A program made the position numbers and the translations under genes. Source: Ehretia macrophylla (Eukaryota > Streptophyta > Magnoliopsida > Boraginales > Ehretiaceae). Taken from it: a stretch of 64,000 bases of DNA. How positions within the stretch are numbered: the first letter of the stretch is position 1; every line of letters begins with the position of its first letter. The notes beneath the pieces are model-generated. The model worked only from the letters and a program-made list of their open reading frames with translations, was not told where the DNA came from and searched no databases. The DNA is taken from positions 55,779,594 to 55,843,593 of the forward strand of contig CM075780.1 of assembly GCA_037974665.1 (NCBI GenBank), given 5' to 3'. This document shows positions 11,665-25,196 of this stretch, in pieces.

Positions 11665-14600
11665 TGTAACGCCCCGATCCCTCACGAGACCGGGACTCCT
11701 ATTTATCATGCTATTCTCACCCAATTCCAAACCCCGGGCACAAAATTTAGGGGAAAAACGGACGGAGTCTCCCCTGTTTATAAGACTAAACTGGTACCTG
11801 CACAAAGACACCTATGATACTAGATTCACAAACAACAACTCTTACAACCAATCCTCCAAGATTTTTATGGACCACCTGCGATCACAAGGCTATCCGAGCC
11901 TTGGAACTACAACTACATATAATATACAAGCAAGCAAAGCATTTCTAATTTTAACTATAGGTAGTTGGATACAACAATAGCCAAGTTCTACTTCCAAGGT
12001 TTGTTAATCACACAAGCATGCAAAATGATAAGTTTACTATGGATTATTACATATCATTCCACTTTATATCCAACATACAAGATTACAAATTATTACATTC
12101 ACCAAATATACTCAAACCCCAAGGTCACAAAAAGGCAACCAACAACAACTCCACGCAAGCTTCACATTTTAGACAACCTTATCACACAAGAAGTCACGAA
12201 AATTGCTTAACTAGCACTTCCTCCTCTTCTTCTATCAGCTGGGGATTTACCTCAGCTTCTCCTGAAACACATTAAATGAGGAGTGAGCAACAATGTTGCC
12301 CAGCGAGGGAGGTGATGCAACATACCAACGTGCAATATGATATGCAAACACAAAAAAACATATATATGCCATGTAAACCAGCAAGATAACAAGCCAAGTA
12401 ATTAACCACTTTAAAAAGGATACGGTTCCACTTCCCAGTCTTCAATCACGAGCCACGAACCACGAACTTCACGAACATGCCGGCAAACCCCAAACACCAA
12501 CAATTGGGATACTCCGGATGTATCCCGATCCTACGACCCTTTCTCCTGAGGTAGGTCCATGCCCAGTAGGTGAACTACGCCTCTGGGGTAGTGGAGTATG
12601 CCTCAGCGAGAAGGGAATAGGTACCATGGTAGTCGAGGGAGCACGGCCAGCCCGATGCCGCCCATGTTTCTCGATGCTACTATGTCCGAAAAGGTTGCGC
12701 AACCCCGAGATAAGTCCACAAGCATTCAAGATATCAAATAATACATAAGAGGGTCGACAAAGTAGGCCACCCTCACAATTAAGCACAAATAACACGAGAA
12801 CATGATAGCGAGTAAATAGTACATATAAACTATTTCAATTACTAATCATACAATCTATAACCAATAAAATAAGTTAAGATGTACAAAAAAAAAAGATGAA
12901 GACTCCCTCACCTTTACCAGGTAGCTAAAGGATATAAGAACTAGCGTTAGTCTACTTTCAACACCTTGGATTGGTTCAATGGATTAACCCTAGCATGTAA
13001 TAGAACATATACTTATCACAAAGAATCTCTTAGAGACATTCGTAACCAACACAATAAAATCACATTAATGGCTTAACCCCATTTAACCACCAAAATAAAA
13101 TCAACTACCAAGCACGTTTTCAACACTTAACATGTAAACTTTCATGGAAGCAAGCTCATTTTCCAACTTTCTAGCAGAAGCTTAACTTTATTCAATCATT
13201 TACCTATTCTAATGACCTCCAAATTATCTTATTTTTATGTATAAATGTAGCTCTTCAAGTGTAGTTAATTTTAGGTTCAAACGGTGCTCAATTTCGAGTT
13301 AAATTCCAGAAGTTATAACCTTTACCGTGCAACTACACATAGCTGGGCAGAACCAGCGATTTTTAAGCTACATTTCGGAAATGATGTGATCAGAGGGCTA
13401 AAAATTTAGAATTAACCTTAGTCCTAGAAATCAACATTTACTCTAAACTGCCTAATCTAGCTTCTGTACAAATTTTGTTAATTTTAGAACACGTTTACTA
13501 TGTCAAAAGAGTTTCGAAAGGCAGGGGCAGTGGATTGTCCAAATCAGGGCTTTACTTGTTTATAAACTTTTCTTGTTGTTTTCTTGCATTTAACTAACTA
13601 TGATAACACTCTAGCATGTATAACATTCTTGCACTTCATTTAGGCATTATTACAAACACTTAAGCTACACCATTAAGTTAGCTTTAGCAAAATCTTCAAC
13701 TACATCCAAAACACATATATAAACTAGCAACACGAGCATTAGAGGATTCATACACCATTTTTCACACTAAACAACTAACCAATCATAAGTTTCAAGTTTC
13801 TTTAACCATTAACTTCAACATAACATAAACCACATTTTTAAGCATGTTAACACAAAAGCACCGAAAAACCTCTTTAGTGATTTGAACTACAACTACATAA
13901 TCCGATTAACAATTAAGCATCGTAATTACATTTTAAGAGCTTCCTAACACTTCTAAGACCAACTACATCATCAAACATGCTAAACTCAATATTTCGTTTT
14001 AAGGTCCTCTTTGCATTTCAAGCTAAATTTCCAATTATAGTCAAGTTATCACAATTTTTATGATACATATAGCATTCTCAAGGGTTATAGCAACTATTAG
14101 AAGCAATAAAACAATTAAAATGCAAAAACCCCAAAATTTGTAGGTTACTATTCACAGACACTATTCATCATCTTCCCCAAGTCTCCAAACTTCATTTTCA
14201 ACCATAAAATTCTTCAAATAACTATAAAAGATTGTTCTATGATCATAATAAATGCTAATTTAAGCATAGATAGGCACATATAAACAAGATATATCAAATC
14301 ACAAAATTTACATACATGTAACTTAACTTTAAAAACTCAAAATTATGCATCTCTCACCACTAGACAAGAAGAAGAAGCTTGGAGATGACTTTGCTAGGCT
14401 CAAGAGCACTAAAATGAGGCTTGGAATGGATGAAATTGGTAAAAACTAACAATTTTCTTCTTCCTTTTTTGCTCCTGTTGACTCACGGGTTTGGGGAGGG
14501 GGTTTTTGAGCTGATTTTTTTTTTTGTTTGGTATATAATGGGTTATAAGAGTTACAAATGGTTCATGGGTCAAGGGTTTGGGTTATTGGGTCAAATGGTT

Positions 14601-15090
14601 TGGTTAAGTAGTTTTAATCCAAGTCAAAGCAAGCTAAATGAAAAAAAATCAAAATGCTGAATTTTTTTTTACTATTCATTACGACACACAAAATATTTTT
14701 CTACCCGCTTTCCCGACGTGCTATGCAAGTAATTCAAATTTTCTCATGCCTCTTAAATAACAAGTATCATGAGAAAAATGCAAAACCATGTTAAAAACTC
14801 CTATAATTGCTAACTAATTAAAACTAATGTTTCACATACGTAACACTATTCATTCAAGACGAAAATTATTTTCTAAATGCACACTCCCAACATTAAATAC
14901 ACAAAATAATATTTTTCACATTCCTCCTACATGATATGTGACAGAAGAAAAATACAGTTTCAGAAAAATTAAACAATAAATTTTCTTATGAATAGTGTCT
15001 TATGCTAAAAATTGAATAAATGCACATTTAATGCTCAAATATGACATTTAACAATTTAAAATGAATATGATGAGGTTCTTGGTCGTCACA
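11665..15090 (-). repeat. 5' LTR of nested gypsy derivative (LTR B)
   Basis: 3426 bp, collinear with LTR A with roughly 2% visible differences. Conserved elements: CAAGGC/GCCTTG hairpin at 11885-11903; 7-bp-arm hairpin at 12285-12301; GC-rich core at 12644-12664. A small T-run difference near 14512-14526 is the kind of change that separates the copies. Confidence 0.92.
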
Positions 15091-15095
15091 CTCAC

Positions 15096-18000
15096 TATGA
15101 ATGAATTTATCTGCAATTGCAGAATTTTTAAAAAATTATAAGTGTGCATGATTCCGCAATATTCAAATTACTTGTCAACTAAAATTATGCAAAAATAATA
15201 TGAAAGTGGAAGATATATTAAAGAGAAGTATATTATACTTTTCTATGCCTTGAATATACTCATGCATTGACAATATTGGAAGTATGACTTTGCTAAAATA
15301 TTTTCGGTTGATATCACACCCTCTTAGCAAAATAATGAACTTTGATCAAACAATCAACAATTGTACCAATTGGCTTTTAACTATTCCTTGAAGTGAATGG
15401 CGTATCATATTATTGTCATGGATGTGATTGTGACTATGGTTGTGGTCATAATAACTATAGATATTGTGATGATCGTAAAGAACTCAAATTTTAGAAAGCC
15501 TGAAAATAATCAGGAGATACATGGAAAGAGAAAGGAAAGACTTATAAAAGAATAATATGACTTGCAAAAATATTTGACACATACTTGTCATATGTATTGT
15601 TGACGTCTACCAAATTTTGAGTAATTATGCTATCTTTTATTAATATTATCAGTTTTTTTGGAAAGTAAATTCTACACGAATTATGTAATTGATCAATGCC
15701 TTATTAGTTATACACTTGTGTGTATGTAGATTATATTGCATGTGATGGTCAACCATCACTATTATTATACTCTAAAGTTGTAATGTATTTTTGGCTTTTA
15801 AATGACTCTTCTACTTAACAGATCTTAACTATATAAAATAGAAGTATTTTCTTATGTTCTAGAATTTCTCATCCAAGTATGTTATAAAATTATTGAAATT
15901 CTCTAACTTCAAGAAGGAAAGAAAATTGGGATTTCAACACCCAAAAATAATGTGTATATAATGCAGACATTGTAATCAAATCAGTTTTTTTATTCATGTT
16001 CATGTATAAAATATATGTACTTCTTATAATAGTATTACATTTTCTCTGAATGAATTGTATATTGAGAAAATATTTGAAGTACAATTATCATGTAATACTT
16101 AATTGGTTTTATTTGAACATACTTGATTATATTCATGAAATATATCTTATTTGAAAAATATGATGTTAAATTATAAAGTGAAAACTGATTTGAATACGAT
16201 GAAGAAATTAAATGTATTCTGCAATTACATATCTTCTGAAGATGAATAATAATTCATTTGTATATGTTGACATTGAAATAAAAATTTAGTATACTTGCAT
16301 ATTGCTTTTAGCACATATCATATGAGTTATTTGACTTTGCCTTAACTATATATGATGCATGCATATGAGTTTCTAGTTCTTTAACGTATGCATTATGCAA
16401 TCAAAGATATATGATACTTCACACATATTATGTGTAAGTATACTATCTATTGACGTTTTCATCATTCTTATTATGTAATTTACATTAGAATGATATTATA
16501 TTCATGGTATACATTAGACATTTATTTTGCTCTTAACATGATCAAGATCATTTATACAATGGCATTTATTATTATGTTATCCTTTATTTTGATGTTTAGT
16601 ACTTTCCCTTACGTATATATTTTACTTTATTTATTTATTGTTTAAAAAAATACGGATTTACTAGACATCTGATTGAAGGTTCTTGAAAAACCTATGTAAA
16701 CTATTGAATGTTTCTGAAAACTTATATTATATTTCATGAATAAACATTATTGAAAATAAGCAATGATTTGTATTCTAGTGGATCATAAAGCGGTCTACTA
16801 TATTTTAAAGATATATATTTTAATGGTTCTCATATTGAGACTACATATGAAATTAATGAAGAATATCTTTGTATCATGTCGCAGATCTCTGGCTAAAGGC
16901 ATACCATGAGAAAATTACCATCATTATCTTATGGTTTATATGAGTCTAGTTGGCTCTAATATTTTGAATAACTAGATGTCATTTGATCCAAGAACTGTTT
17001 GTATCTTGGCATGACCACTTAGGTCATATGGGAGTAAAATCATAAGAAAAACTCTTGAAATTTGACATAAACAACCATTAAAGAATTAGAAGATTCTTTT
17101 ATAAATGAATCTTCATTTCTGCTTATTCCCAAAGAAAATTTATTATACAAGGCGATCCTCAAATAAAGTTGATATTGAATCATATGTATTTTTAGAACAA
17201 ATTTAAGGTGATATGTATGGGTTTAGCAATATCTTTTGTTAATCGCTTGTAACGAATTGCTAGACCATTGCTTACAAGGTTGCCTAATTTTTCTTGGGGA
17301 CATATTACATTATATGTGGCAACATTTAGACTAATTGGTTATTATAAATACTCCCCATTGGTCAAGATCCAAATACCTCATCTCATAAAATATGAGTGCA
17401 CAATATATATTACAATGCTTCACCACAGTGCACAAAGATGAGTTTACAAAGAAATTGAAAACTTATATTTAAATCTCCGTCAATTATTAAATATTGTAAG
17501 TCCTTGACTAGACTTGAATTTATAGTATTTATTGCTAATTATTGAAATAAAGTTCCCAGCATCAGGGGAGAAAAATAAAAGTTGGACAATATGAATTTTT
17601 ATGGAATGCATCACAATATTGATCCTCGCATACTCAAAATGAACTGGAAGTTCACAAAATTATTTATTTGCAAAGATGCATTCATATATAGAAAAAGTGA
17701 TTGAGTCACAATACTAGCTTTAAATGCTCCTATTTAAAAATATGATATGCAAAATTGATCATGATCAAATACTTGAATATACAGTAGCTACTGATATTAT
17801 TAATAAAAGCGAGGATCTTGAATAAGAAATCCATTCAAAAATGTCGACACAGAACTGATTGGCCATAATAGAAAGACACAATCTAGGCAATCAAATTCAC
17901 ATTAAACATGTGAAGATTTTGGACCATGGAGGTCAACACACCTTTGTGTATGTGATTAAGGGGGAACGTAATGAAATAACCCCATATTGTTTAGAAAGTT

Positions 18001-19255
18001 CAAGGAATGTACTATCAGTTGGCTAGCTCTTAAACTGCTTAGAGTTGACAACATAAGCAAGGAATGGGCTAGTGTACTATGTGGTTATACCTTGAAATTG
18101 AAATAATAAAGAGATATATTCTCTTGTGGTGGATACAATTATATTTATTTCTAATGAGCTTGGAAAATTCTAAAAAGACTTCATAAGCGTCTTACGAATG
18201 TGATAATAATATACCCTTATGGATCATGTGATATAAAAGTCTCTGAAGGACTAAACATGCTTGAAGTATGAAATTTGCAAATCGCGAGAAATGTATTCGA
18301 TTAATTATAAAGATCTTTGTATAGATGAAAGCATTCTTGAAGAATGTGATACATTATCTTAATTAGTACAAACATTATAATGAAAGGATATATTAATATC
18401 TCAATAGTTCATATGTTAGAGATTTTTAATATAAAAGGGACTCCTGAAGAGCTCTCATAAGAATAATGGTATATTTATACCAAATAGATGATGGAAGAAT
18501 CTTGGAGAATCAAATTTTGCCTCGACCTTAAGTTCGAGCATTCATTGTAGAGAATATTGTCTATCAATCAGCTTATAAAGAGAAAGTATTGAAGCAATGA
18601 AGCTCATAATTTGAGTGCCCCAATGGTTTGACCCTCGATATTAAAAAAAATATTTTTTATCCTTAAGAGGAAATGAAAAATTTATGGTCATGAAGTACCG
18701 TAACTTAATGAAATTGGTGTATCTTGCTAAATCATAAGTGTCTAAACACTATTCTATCTTATTTTATTAAAAGACACATATTACACGAATAAAAGTGCAT
18801 TGAGGTTCTAAATATGTATTTCGTTATTATTTTAGAGAAAAGTAATATGAAGGCACTCATGATCAATGTTGATTGGGTATAAAAAGGATGAGCTTTGATT
18901 TGATTCATCACAAGCAAGATGTTTATTCTCATATGATGGTACTACTATAGATGTTCTTCAAAGAAACCATTATTGTCATCTCCTCAAAGCATGCCAATAT
19001 ATGTATTTTACTTTATGAATGAATGATACTGCATGTTTGGTTCAAGTAAAGAAGGCTATACTAAAGCTATGGAATGAGGCATATCACTCCAAAATTCTTT
19101 TTCATGCACGTGCTCCTGAAGAAAGGCTGAATGATGTTAATCAAGTTCTCTCAAGTGATAATGTAGCAAGTTTGTTCATGAAGAGATTGTCTACCACAAC
19201 ATTCGAAAAATTATTTCACAAGAATGGCATGCGTGAACTCAGCAATCATTCTTGA
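15096..19255 (+). pseudogene. copia-2 gag-pol remnant after the nested insertion
   Basis: Heavily mutated copia polyprotein. About 15190-15420 conceptually resembles the carboxy half of Ale-type gag (words such as KVEDILKRS and the PLSKIMNFDQ region). About 15420-15560 is a Gly/Cys/His/Asp-rich stretch that looks like a decayed Arg-Gly linker plus nucleocapsid. Near 17005-17030 a GAG-pre-integrase word, WHDHLGHMG, is readable. At 19019-19255 the RNase H tail survives as an open frame of 78 codons (SDNVASLFMKRLSTTTFEKL), ending where copia pol normally ends. Stops and frameshifts are frequent between these islands, and I could not place the RT motif. Non-functional. Confidence 0.72.
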
Positions 19256-19463
19256 TATGCTAACATGAGGGGGAGACAAATACGCACTGTACTCTTTTTC
19301 CCTTTGCCTAGGTTTTGTCATACTGGATTTTCCTGGCAAGGTTTTTAATGAGGCAGTATGAAGCATATAATAAAAATATTGTACCATTTTTCCTTCACTA
19401 GGATTTTTTCCTAATAAGGTTTTAACAAGGCATATTCTTAAGAGATGAATATCCAAGGGAGAG

Positions 19464-19740
19464 TGTTATGTAATTATCAATATTAATTTATATTCATCCT
19501 GATGCAGATTTTGGTTCTTAATTATCTTAACTTTATAGTGATAATGTTTATAAGCCTGTATCCTGATTCAATGCAAAGTCTAGCAGTATGTAACTTCTCT
19601 TGTATTTTGGCTATAAATATGGCTCTCTACATTATAAAGTTACATCAAGAAATTCAATACAAGTTTCTTCTTTCCCTCTCTCTATAATATTTATCTTTAT
19701 TTTTATTGTCTCTTCTAGTTTTATCTTTACTTTTATAACA
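19464..19740 (+). repeat. copia-2 3' LTR
   Basis: 277 bp, TGTTATG to TTATAACA, preceded by a purine-rich stretch ending AAGGGAGAG. The TATA box is conserved at 19612-19619. It is followed immediately by the ATAAC target duplication. Confidence 0.92.
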
Positions 19741-19745
19741 ATAAC

Positions 19746-20962
19746 TCTTTTGAAAGGAAAAAATTCTTTTTAGGGTCAATAATTTGACAAAATAGTTTAG
19801 TGACCTCTAGAATTTAAAGAGTTTGTCATTTTTAAAGGACAAGGACTTCATATTCATTTTACCTAGGGTGACGCTCCATTACAGAGTGCTTGGAAGCACA
19901 TTTTTGGTTGATTTATAAATGGATTCCATTTCTATTTGTAAATAAAATTCCTTATTTGGAACTATAAAATATTATTAAGTCAATTATGTCATTTGTAAAT
20001 ACAAATTACATTTACAACACGTGTGAAATTGGAATTAATAATTATATTTTACCAAGATACTCTTTCTTTATTCTATTGACATTAGACTATCCCTATATCA
20101 GTTATCGTCTCCATCTATTATGGATTCTTGCTATTATCATAAAATTGTCCAAAAAAGTAAATGAACAACAAAGATAAATTTCCAATAAAATTAGACATCC
20201 CAAAATATCCATAACTTCACTCATCAATTCAACATTACAAAATAAACCTGTAAAGTTGTGAGTTTGACACTTCCTACTACTCTGGAGTTTCACATTTGAT
20301 TGACTTGGTACATGTGTGGGGCAAAGTGAACTTACATTAAATCAAAAAAATATTACAAAATAAATTTTTGTTAAATCGTAAGTTCAATGTGACAAAGTGA
20401 CCTTTAAGTTTAACAATAAGTTCAACATTCCAAAATAACCATTAGTTCAACTTATGCAAATTATCTATAAATACAACCATCAATTCAATATTAGAAAATA
20501 ACCATAATGGATGTCCACCACTTAATCATCCATAATTCCAATATTCCTCTTCAACTATGCCAACTTGATATCATCATTATATGCAAAGAATGTCTCCACC
20601 AATGAATCATTATCTTTGAGAAAGTCGAGTGCATTCATGACCTCCAGAATATCTGTTATACCAAATTATCCTAAGAGAGAGAGGGGGAGGGGTGAATTAG
20701 GACATAGGGGTAATTATACTATTTTTTTCAGATATGCAATCAACTAGTTAATTCTTTGAAACAATTTAACAAACACTATGCATGCACAAATATAAAGAGG
20801 TAAGGAGAGAATAAGGAAATATATGAAGCCGTCGATTTTAGGGTGGTTCGCTAATCTACTGCACCACCTAAGGTCTTCTCCCTTTAGATATTTCACTAGC
20901 TCCACTAGTAGTGTTTCTTCACAAGTTGGTAAAGCACAAACCAACTTTTACAAACCACTCCA
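19746..20962. other. unclassified AT-rich DNA
   Basis: No gene seen. About 20200-20540 has loosely recurring phrases (TTCAACATTnCAAAATAACC-like), and a purine-rich patch lies at 20672-20694. Nothing recognisable as a domain, RNA gene or element end. Confidence 0.4.
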
Positions 20963-21092
20963 CTCTTGAATCCACAAGAGCAACCAAGCTGCTTCAAATG
21001 TAGGTGAAACTCAAGCCTACTACACCAATCTCTTGAATCTACAAGAGATCAACCAAGATCTCTTCAAATGTAGGTGAGATCTCAAACCTACT
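20963..21092. repeat. two-copy tandem repeat of about 60 bp
   Basis: 20963-21023 and 21030-21092 are diverged copies of one unit (CTCTTGAATC...ACAAGAG...CTTCAAATGTAGGTGA...CTCAA.CCTACT). The second copy ends exactly at the CTACT target duplication of the solo LTR. Sequence resuming after that LTR (23498 on) contains TTTGAATCCACAA, so the array may continue there. Confidence 0.7.
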
Positions 21093-23492
21093 TGTCACGC
21101 CCCAACTCGACCCCACCTACGACTAGTCAGGACACAACGAAATTTCGGTAGTATAACGACTGTAATTAAGACACCGAGGCTCTAAACCAACCTCTCAAAA
21201 CATCATACAATCAAACTCCTCAATTAAGTTAACAACATACAACATAACCATATTATACAATAATCATTCTTATTTATATGCCTCCGTTCCAACTTAATAT
21301 CTTAACTTTAATATACAATACAAAATCGATTGACCCAAACTAACCACCTAATCATAACAAAAGGAAGACAACTAAGTTAGCATCATTTAGTTCATTATCT
21401 TTACTACAACTTATACATCATAAACTACAAAGTAAATAAAAAAAAACTAGTTTAATATACAAGATAATAGAGTATACAACATCTCAAGCATCAAGGACAA
21501 GACTCTGGCACATAGGACTCGTCCACATACGGCACATTATCTTCTTCTGGAGGCACATACCCGTAATCTTGCTCAAGGACACCTATAAGCATGCAATAAT
21601 AGAGAGTGAACTTATGTAAAACAATCTCAATGAGGATCCAATAGATCTCTAACAGTATTTACTATACTCCTTAGAAATGATCATTTGAGCAGTAAACACA
21701 CAATAAAACATCAATAACAATATAAACACATAACTATAATGACCAATCAATAAAGCATACACTAGTTGGTATAGCTCCAAACGCCATCACGATCTCAACC
21801 GTTCTTCTTATAACTCCCCATTACTCACGCACCCGAGGTACCTCACTAGCCCCTCCCTCCATGACACCTCCGTCATGCGAGCTGGGGGTAGCCTCTGGTA
21901 GTCATGCCGTTATCAACCCGACAGCCCGACGCTGCCCGAGAGGTGGCACACACATACCAAGACTCAGCAATAATAATAAACATCACATCACAGGAGGACA
22001 ACCTTTTCCGTTGACTATCTCCCGGTTCATCAATAATCAATCAATAATCATCTTTTCATCAATATAACATCAAATAATCAATTAAACCACCAACAACTAA
22101 GTTAGATGACAAAGTAGGCCATCCAACTTAACATGCATTAAACACACAATCAAACCCTAGTTTAACCATTAACAACTCACAATTCAATCACTCAAACACC
22201 ACCCAACCATCTAAAAGCATAATTCAATACTTTAAAGAAAGACAACCTAAACTTCAAATAATCATATCTTACATTCTACTAATCCAAACAACTCCAAATC
22301 AGTTTCAATCATTCACCCATTCGAACAACTACACTAGCCCTCTTGGAAACCAACCAAAACACATCAAAATCAAGCCCAACAACCCTAAAACCTCAATGCA
22401 CCTAGGCTGAAATATCCGGATTTTCACACCAACATCGCAATCGAAAATTCGGCATTACAACAGAGCTAGCACGTAATTAACAAACTTTTAGAAATCGACG
22501 ACAATCGATTCCAACGACTACAATTCAAAATATTCAACAATTGGCCAAACTATCAACTTTAAATACCCGAAAATAAAAATTTATGCTACAACAGTTCAAA
22601 TCTCATAAGAACACATATAATCGATCCTTAGCATGCACTGTCAATAATATAACTTCAAATTAATATTCTAACGGTTCAATATTCAATTATACGCAAAAAT
22701 ACAAAAGATGACTTTTGAGATCTAGAATTTTTCTCTCACCTTTGATGTGTTTTGAAGCTACAAAGATGATCAATGGATGCTCAAGAGGTGGAATCAAGCT
22801 TTGGTTGATGGAAATTGGCCTTGGATTGCAAGTTCTATTGAAATACCTTGAAATCCTTTCTCTTTTTCTCTCTAATGGCTCTCGGCCATGTGTGTGTGTG
22901 TGATGGTATTTTTGTGCTTTGCAAGTGTGTGTTGATGCAATATAAGTAAAGGTGAAATGAATTAAAAGAAAGTCAAAGTTAATTTTTAGTCTTTTTAATT
23001 CTATTTTTAGTCTTTTAATTCATGTAATGACTATTTCTTGCTCAACTATTAAATTAACACCAAAATTAATTCTAGACACTATATTTTAGGTGACAAAGAG
23101 TTTACATTAAAATAATTTCACCCGAGTCGGCTTAAAACTCGTTTTCTTGCAAAAAAAAAGTGTAAAAATCTTTAAAATTTCAAAATCGATTCCAAATCCG
23201 TGTTAATCAAACACGGGCCTATTAATACCCGAGGACTAGGTTTTAAAATTTTTAAAACACCCCTATAAAAATTTTAGCGGACAGGTGCTCAAAATACTAT
23301 TCACAAAAATCGACGATAAAATTTCTGATTCTGTTTTTTATGATAATTTTTTGATTGCCAACTTATCATGTATTAAGAGTATTAGTCACATATTTAACAC
23401 ATTCTAAGTCATATAGCACATAAACAGGTCAATTCACGAAAAACGAGATAAAACATGCAAATCGAGAAAAGATAGAAAAGTGAGATTTCACA
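21093..23492 (-). mobile_element. solo gypsy LTR, family IV
   Basis: 2400 bp from TGTCACGCCCC to GATTTCACA, flanked by a perfect 5-bp duplication CTACT (21088-21092 and 23493-23497). No internal region, primer site or partner LTR is nearby, so it is a solo LTR, the usual product of recombination between two LTRs. Orientation is inferred from the ends: plus-strand copies of minus elements here begin TGTnACGCCCC. It holds the GC-rich core at 21920-21938 in sense orientation. A weak version of the hairpin region lies near 21604-21633. A (TG)n run occurs at about 22889-22903. It shares little else with the other LTR families. Confidence 0.88.
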
Positions 23493-23497
23493 CTACT

Positions 23498-25191
23498 ACT
23501 TCTCCTCCTTTGAATCCACAAAGAATTTTACAACACTCTCTTCTTTTCTATAATTCTCACAATCTATGATGTAGAGAGTAAATACAACCAAGAATGTGTG
23601 TATATAAAAGATACAAAGCTTTAACTCCTCTATGAGTTGGATAATACAAATGAAGCTCTTTGAATGCTCAATGATTTGCAAGATAAAACTCAATAAATGC
23701 TCAAGCAATGTGTTTGAATAATATGAAAGCTTTATAACAATTGTTTGTAGTTGGAAAAGGTTAAAAGTGCAATGGGAGAGTTTAGAAATATGTAGAACCC
23801 CTTTTTACCGACTAGTTAACAACTCTGTTTTTGAATGTCGGACGAGCAGTCGAACGAGTCCATTAATCAGACTTTTCGTTTGCACTCTCTGGAAAAGTCT
23901 GTTGAATAAAGTCGGACGAGTCATTCATCCCGATTCATCTGACTTGTCCAATTTGCAATAGGACAAGAGGAAAACAAGTCTTAAGTCATTTTTTCAAAGG
24001 AAAAACAATGTAGATTCATTTGCAAGACATTTTAACCCAAACTGATCTTTTATAAAATCTTTTAACAATAAATTTCTCATTGACTCTTTCACTTATGTAA
24101 AAGTATTTTCCAAAAAGAAATTTAAAGAGACATTTTGAGCTTTACAGAGCATCTCAAAGATATTGTACATTTAAATGGCCGGTACCCCTTATGATTTCAC
24201 GTCTCCATCCTTGTGACTCCCTTTTCTCTTCATTCTTTCTTGGTGAGATCTTCAAGAATACTAGCTTTTCAAGGTGTTGTGTGATTTCTAACGCAAAGCA
24301 CGTATCGCAACAAGTAATAAAATGATAAATAAAGATCATTCCCACGAGGACTATGATTACAAACTACCGAAATTAATTTAGCTTTAACTTTATTCGGACA
24401 ATCAAATATAAAAGATTGTGAGTAAAAACTAATAAATAAAGTACTTTTAGAATTAACAACTAAAGCGAATACGAAATTAATAAAGAGGATAAATCAAGAA
24501 TTAAAATGTTCTAGGGGTTCTGATTTCACCAAGATTAATCCTACTTGAAACTATTGATTTAAATCAATTGACGCCTATTCCCTACGTTGCCAGAAATTTC
24601 GCTAAGGTAGATATTAATCTTTCTCAAGCATCAATAACCTGCCCCAATAAGCAAGTTAACTACATCTCTGTGATAACTGTGAACTTATGGAATGCATTAA
24701 GCCTTAGAAATTCAAACGCTACACTAGATCTCATAACTATTTCTAGCTTATGACAATTTAACAGTATTTCACACGTGGTCTAATTTAGTTATCACTTCTT
24801 AGTCTCAAATTAAACCACGAATCATGCAATTGTTGATCAGGCAATCACAAGCATTAAACTTAGCATGAAATACTCAACGCATAATGGAATAGTTCATCAA
24901 TTAATTCAAATCAAAAGCTTCAAATATTCAAAATCTGGTTACATCGTAGCCCTAAAAAAATAATCTAGAACATCATAAAGAAATTAAATAAAATCTCAAT
25001 TGTAACGTAAAACATGATAAAAAAGATAGAAAAAACTAGGATTTGGAGAAGAATCATGGTAAAAGTTCGTCTCCGGATTGTTCTTTGTCTTCAACTCGCG
25101 AATCCTCTTTCTCTCTCCCTCTGGAACGTTGCTTTTTCTCTCCTCTTGATGGTTGCCGACTTCTCACGTTTTTCTCCTTTTATTTCATAGG
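23498..25191. other. unclassified DNA around the solo LTRs
   Basis: No intact gene. From about 24270 the sequence looks like part of a repeat (an Ala-Cys-free, AT-rich stretch with the phrase CATTCCCACGAGGACT near 24340). It appears to resume after the second solo LTR at 28067, since the TSD joins TTTCATAGG to TTTCTTTC. I could not assign a class. The small frame at 24568-24753 has no recognisable domain. Confidence 0.4.
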
Positions 25192-25196
25192 GTTTC

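Larger units (their letters stand above)
7098..15090 (-). mobile_element. gag-pol-less gypsy derivative nested in copia-2
   Basis: Two near-identical 3.4-kb LTRs (7098-10520 and 11665-15090) flank only 1144 bp of internal DNA. A perfect 5-bp target duplication, CTCAC, lies at 7093-7097 and 15091-15095. The primer site and polypurine tract place the element on the minus strand. No gag, protease, RT or integrase is present, so it fits the definition of a large retrotransposon derivative that needs proteins in trans. The internal ends (the Met-type primer site and the GAGGACGCAATT-like word beside the polypurine tract) match those of the coding gypsy at 43983-53931. The LTRs share a GC-rich block of about 190 bp with that element, so it is a plausible helper lineage. 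Confidence 0.92.
6272..19740 (+). mobile_element. copia-2, complete but decayed Ale/Retrofit-like LTR retrotransposon
   Basis: Two related LTRs (6272-6555 and 19464-19740) bound the element. Both begin TGTTATG and end TTATAACA. A 5-bp target duplication ATAAC lies at 6267-6271 and 19741-19745. A primer binding site directly follows the left LTR, and a purine-rich stretch (AAGGGAGAG) precedes the right one. The 13.5-kb span contains an 8-kb gypsy derivative inserted at 7098-15090, so copia-2 itself is about 5.5 kb, a normal copia size. Remains of gag, GAG-pre-integrase and the RNase H end can be read from 15150 to 19255 in the expected order. The gag and RNase H words fit the Ale/Retrofit lineage. 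The two LTRs differ visibly in bases and small indels, so this is the oldest layer here. Confidence 0.92.

Noticed and set aside
20658..21000. Protein-coding exon in the region 20565-20944
   Set aside because: Short frames with no domain, on both strands, in repeat-like DNA.
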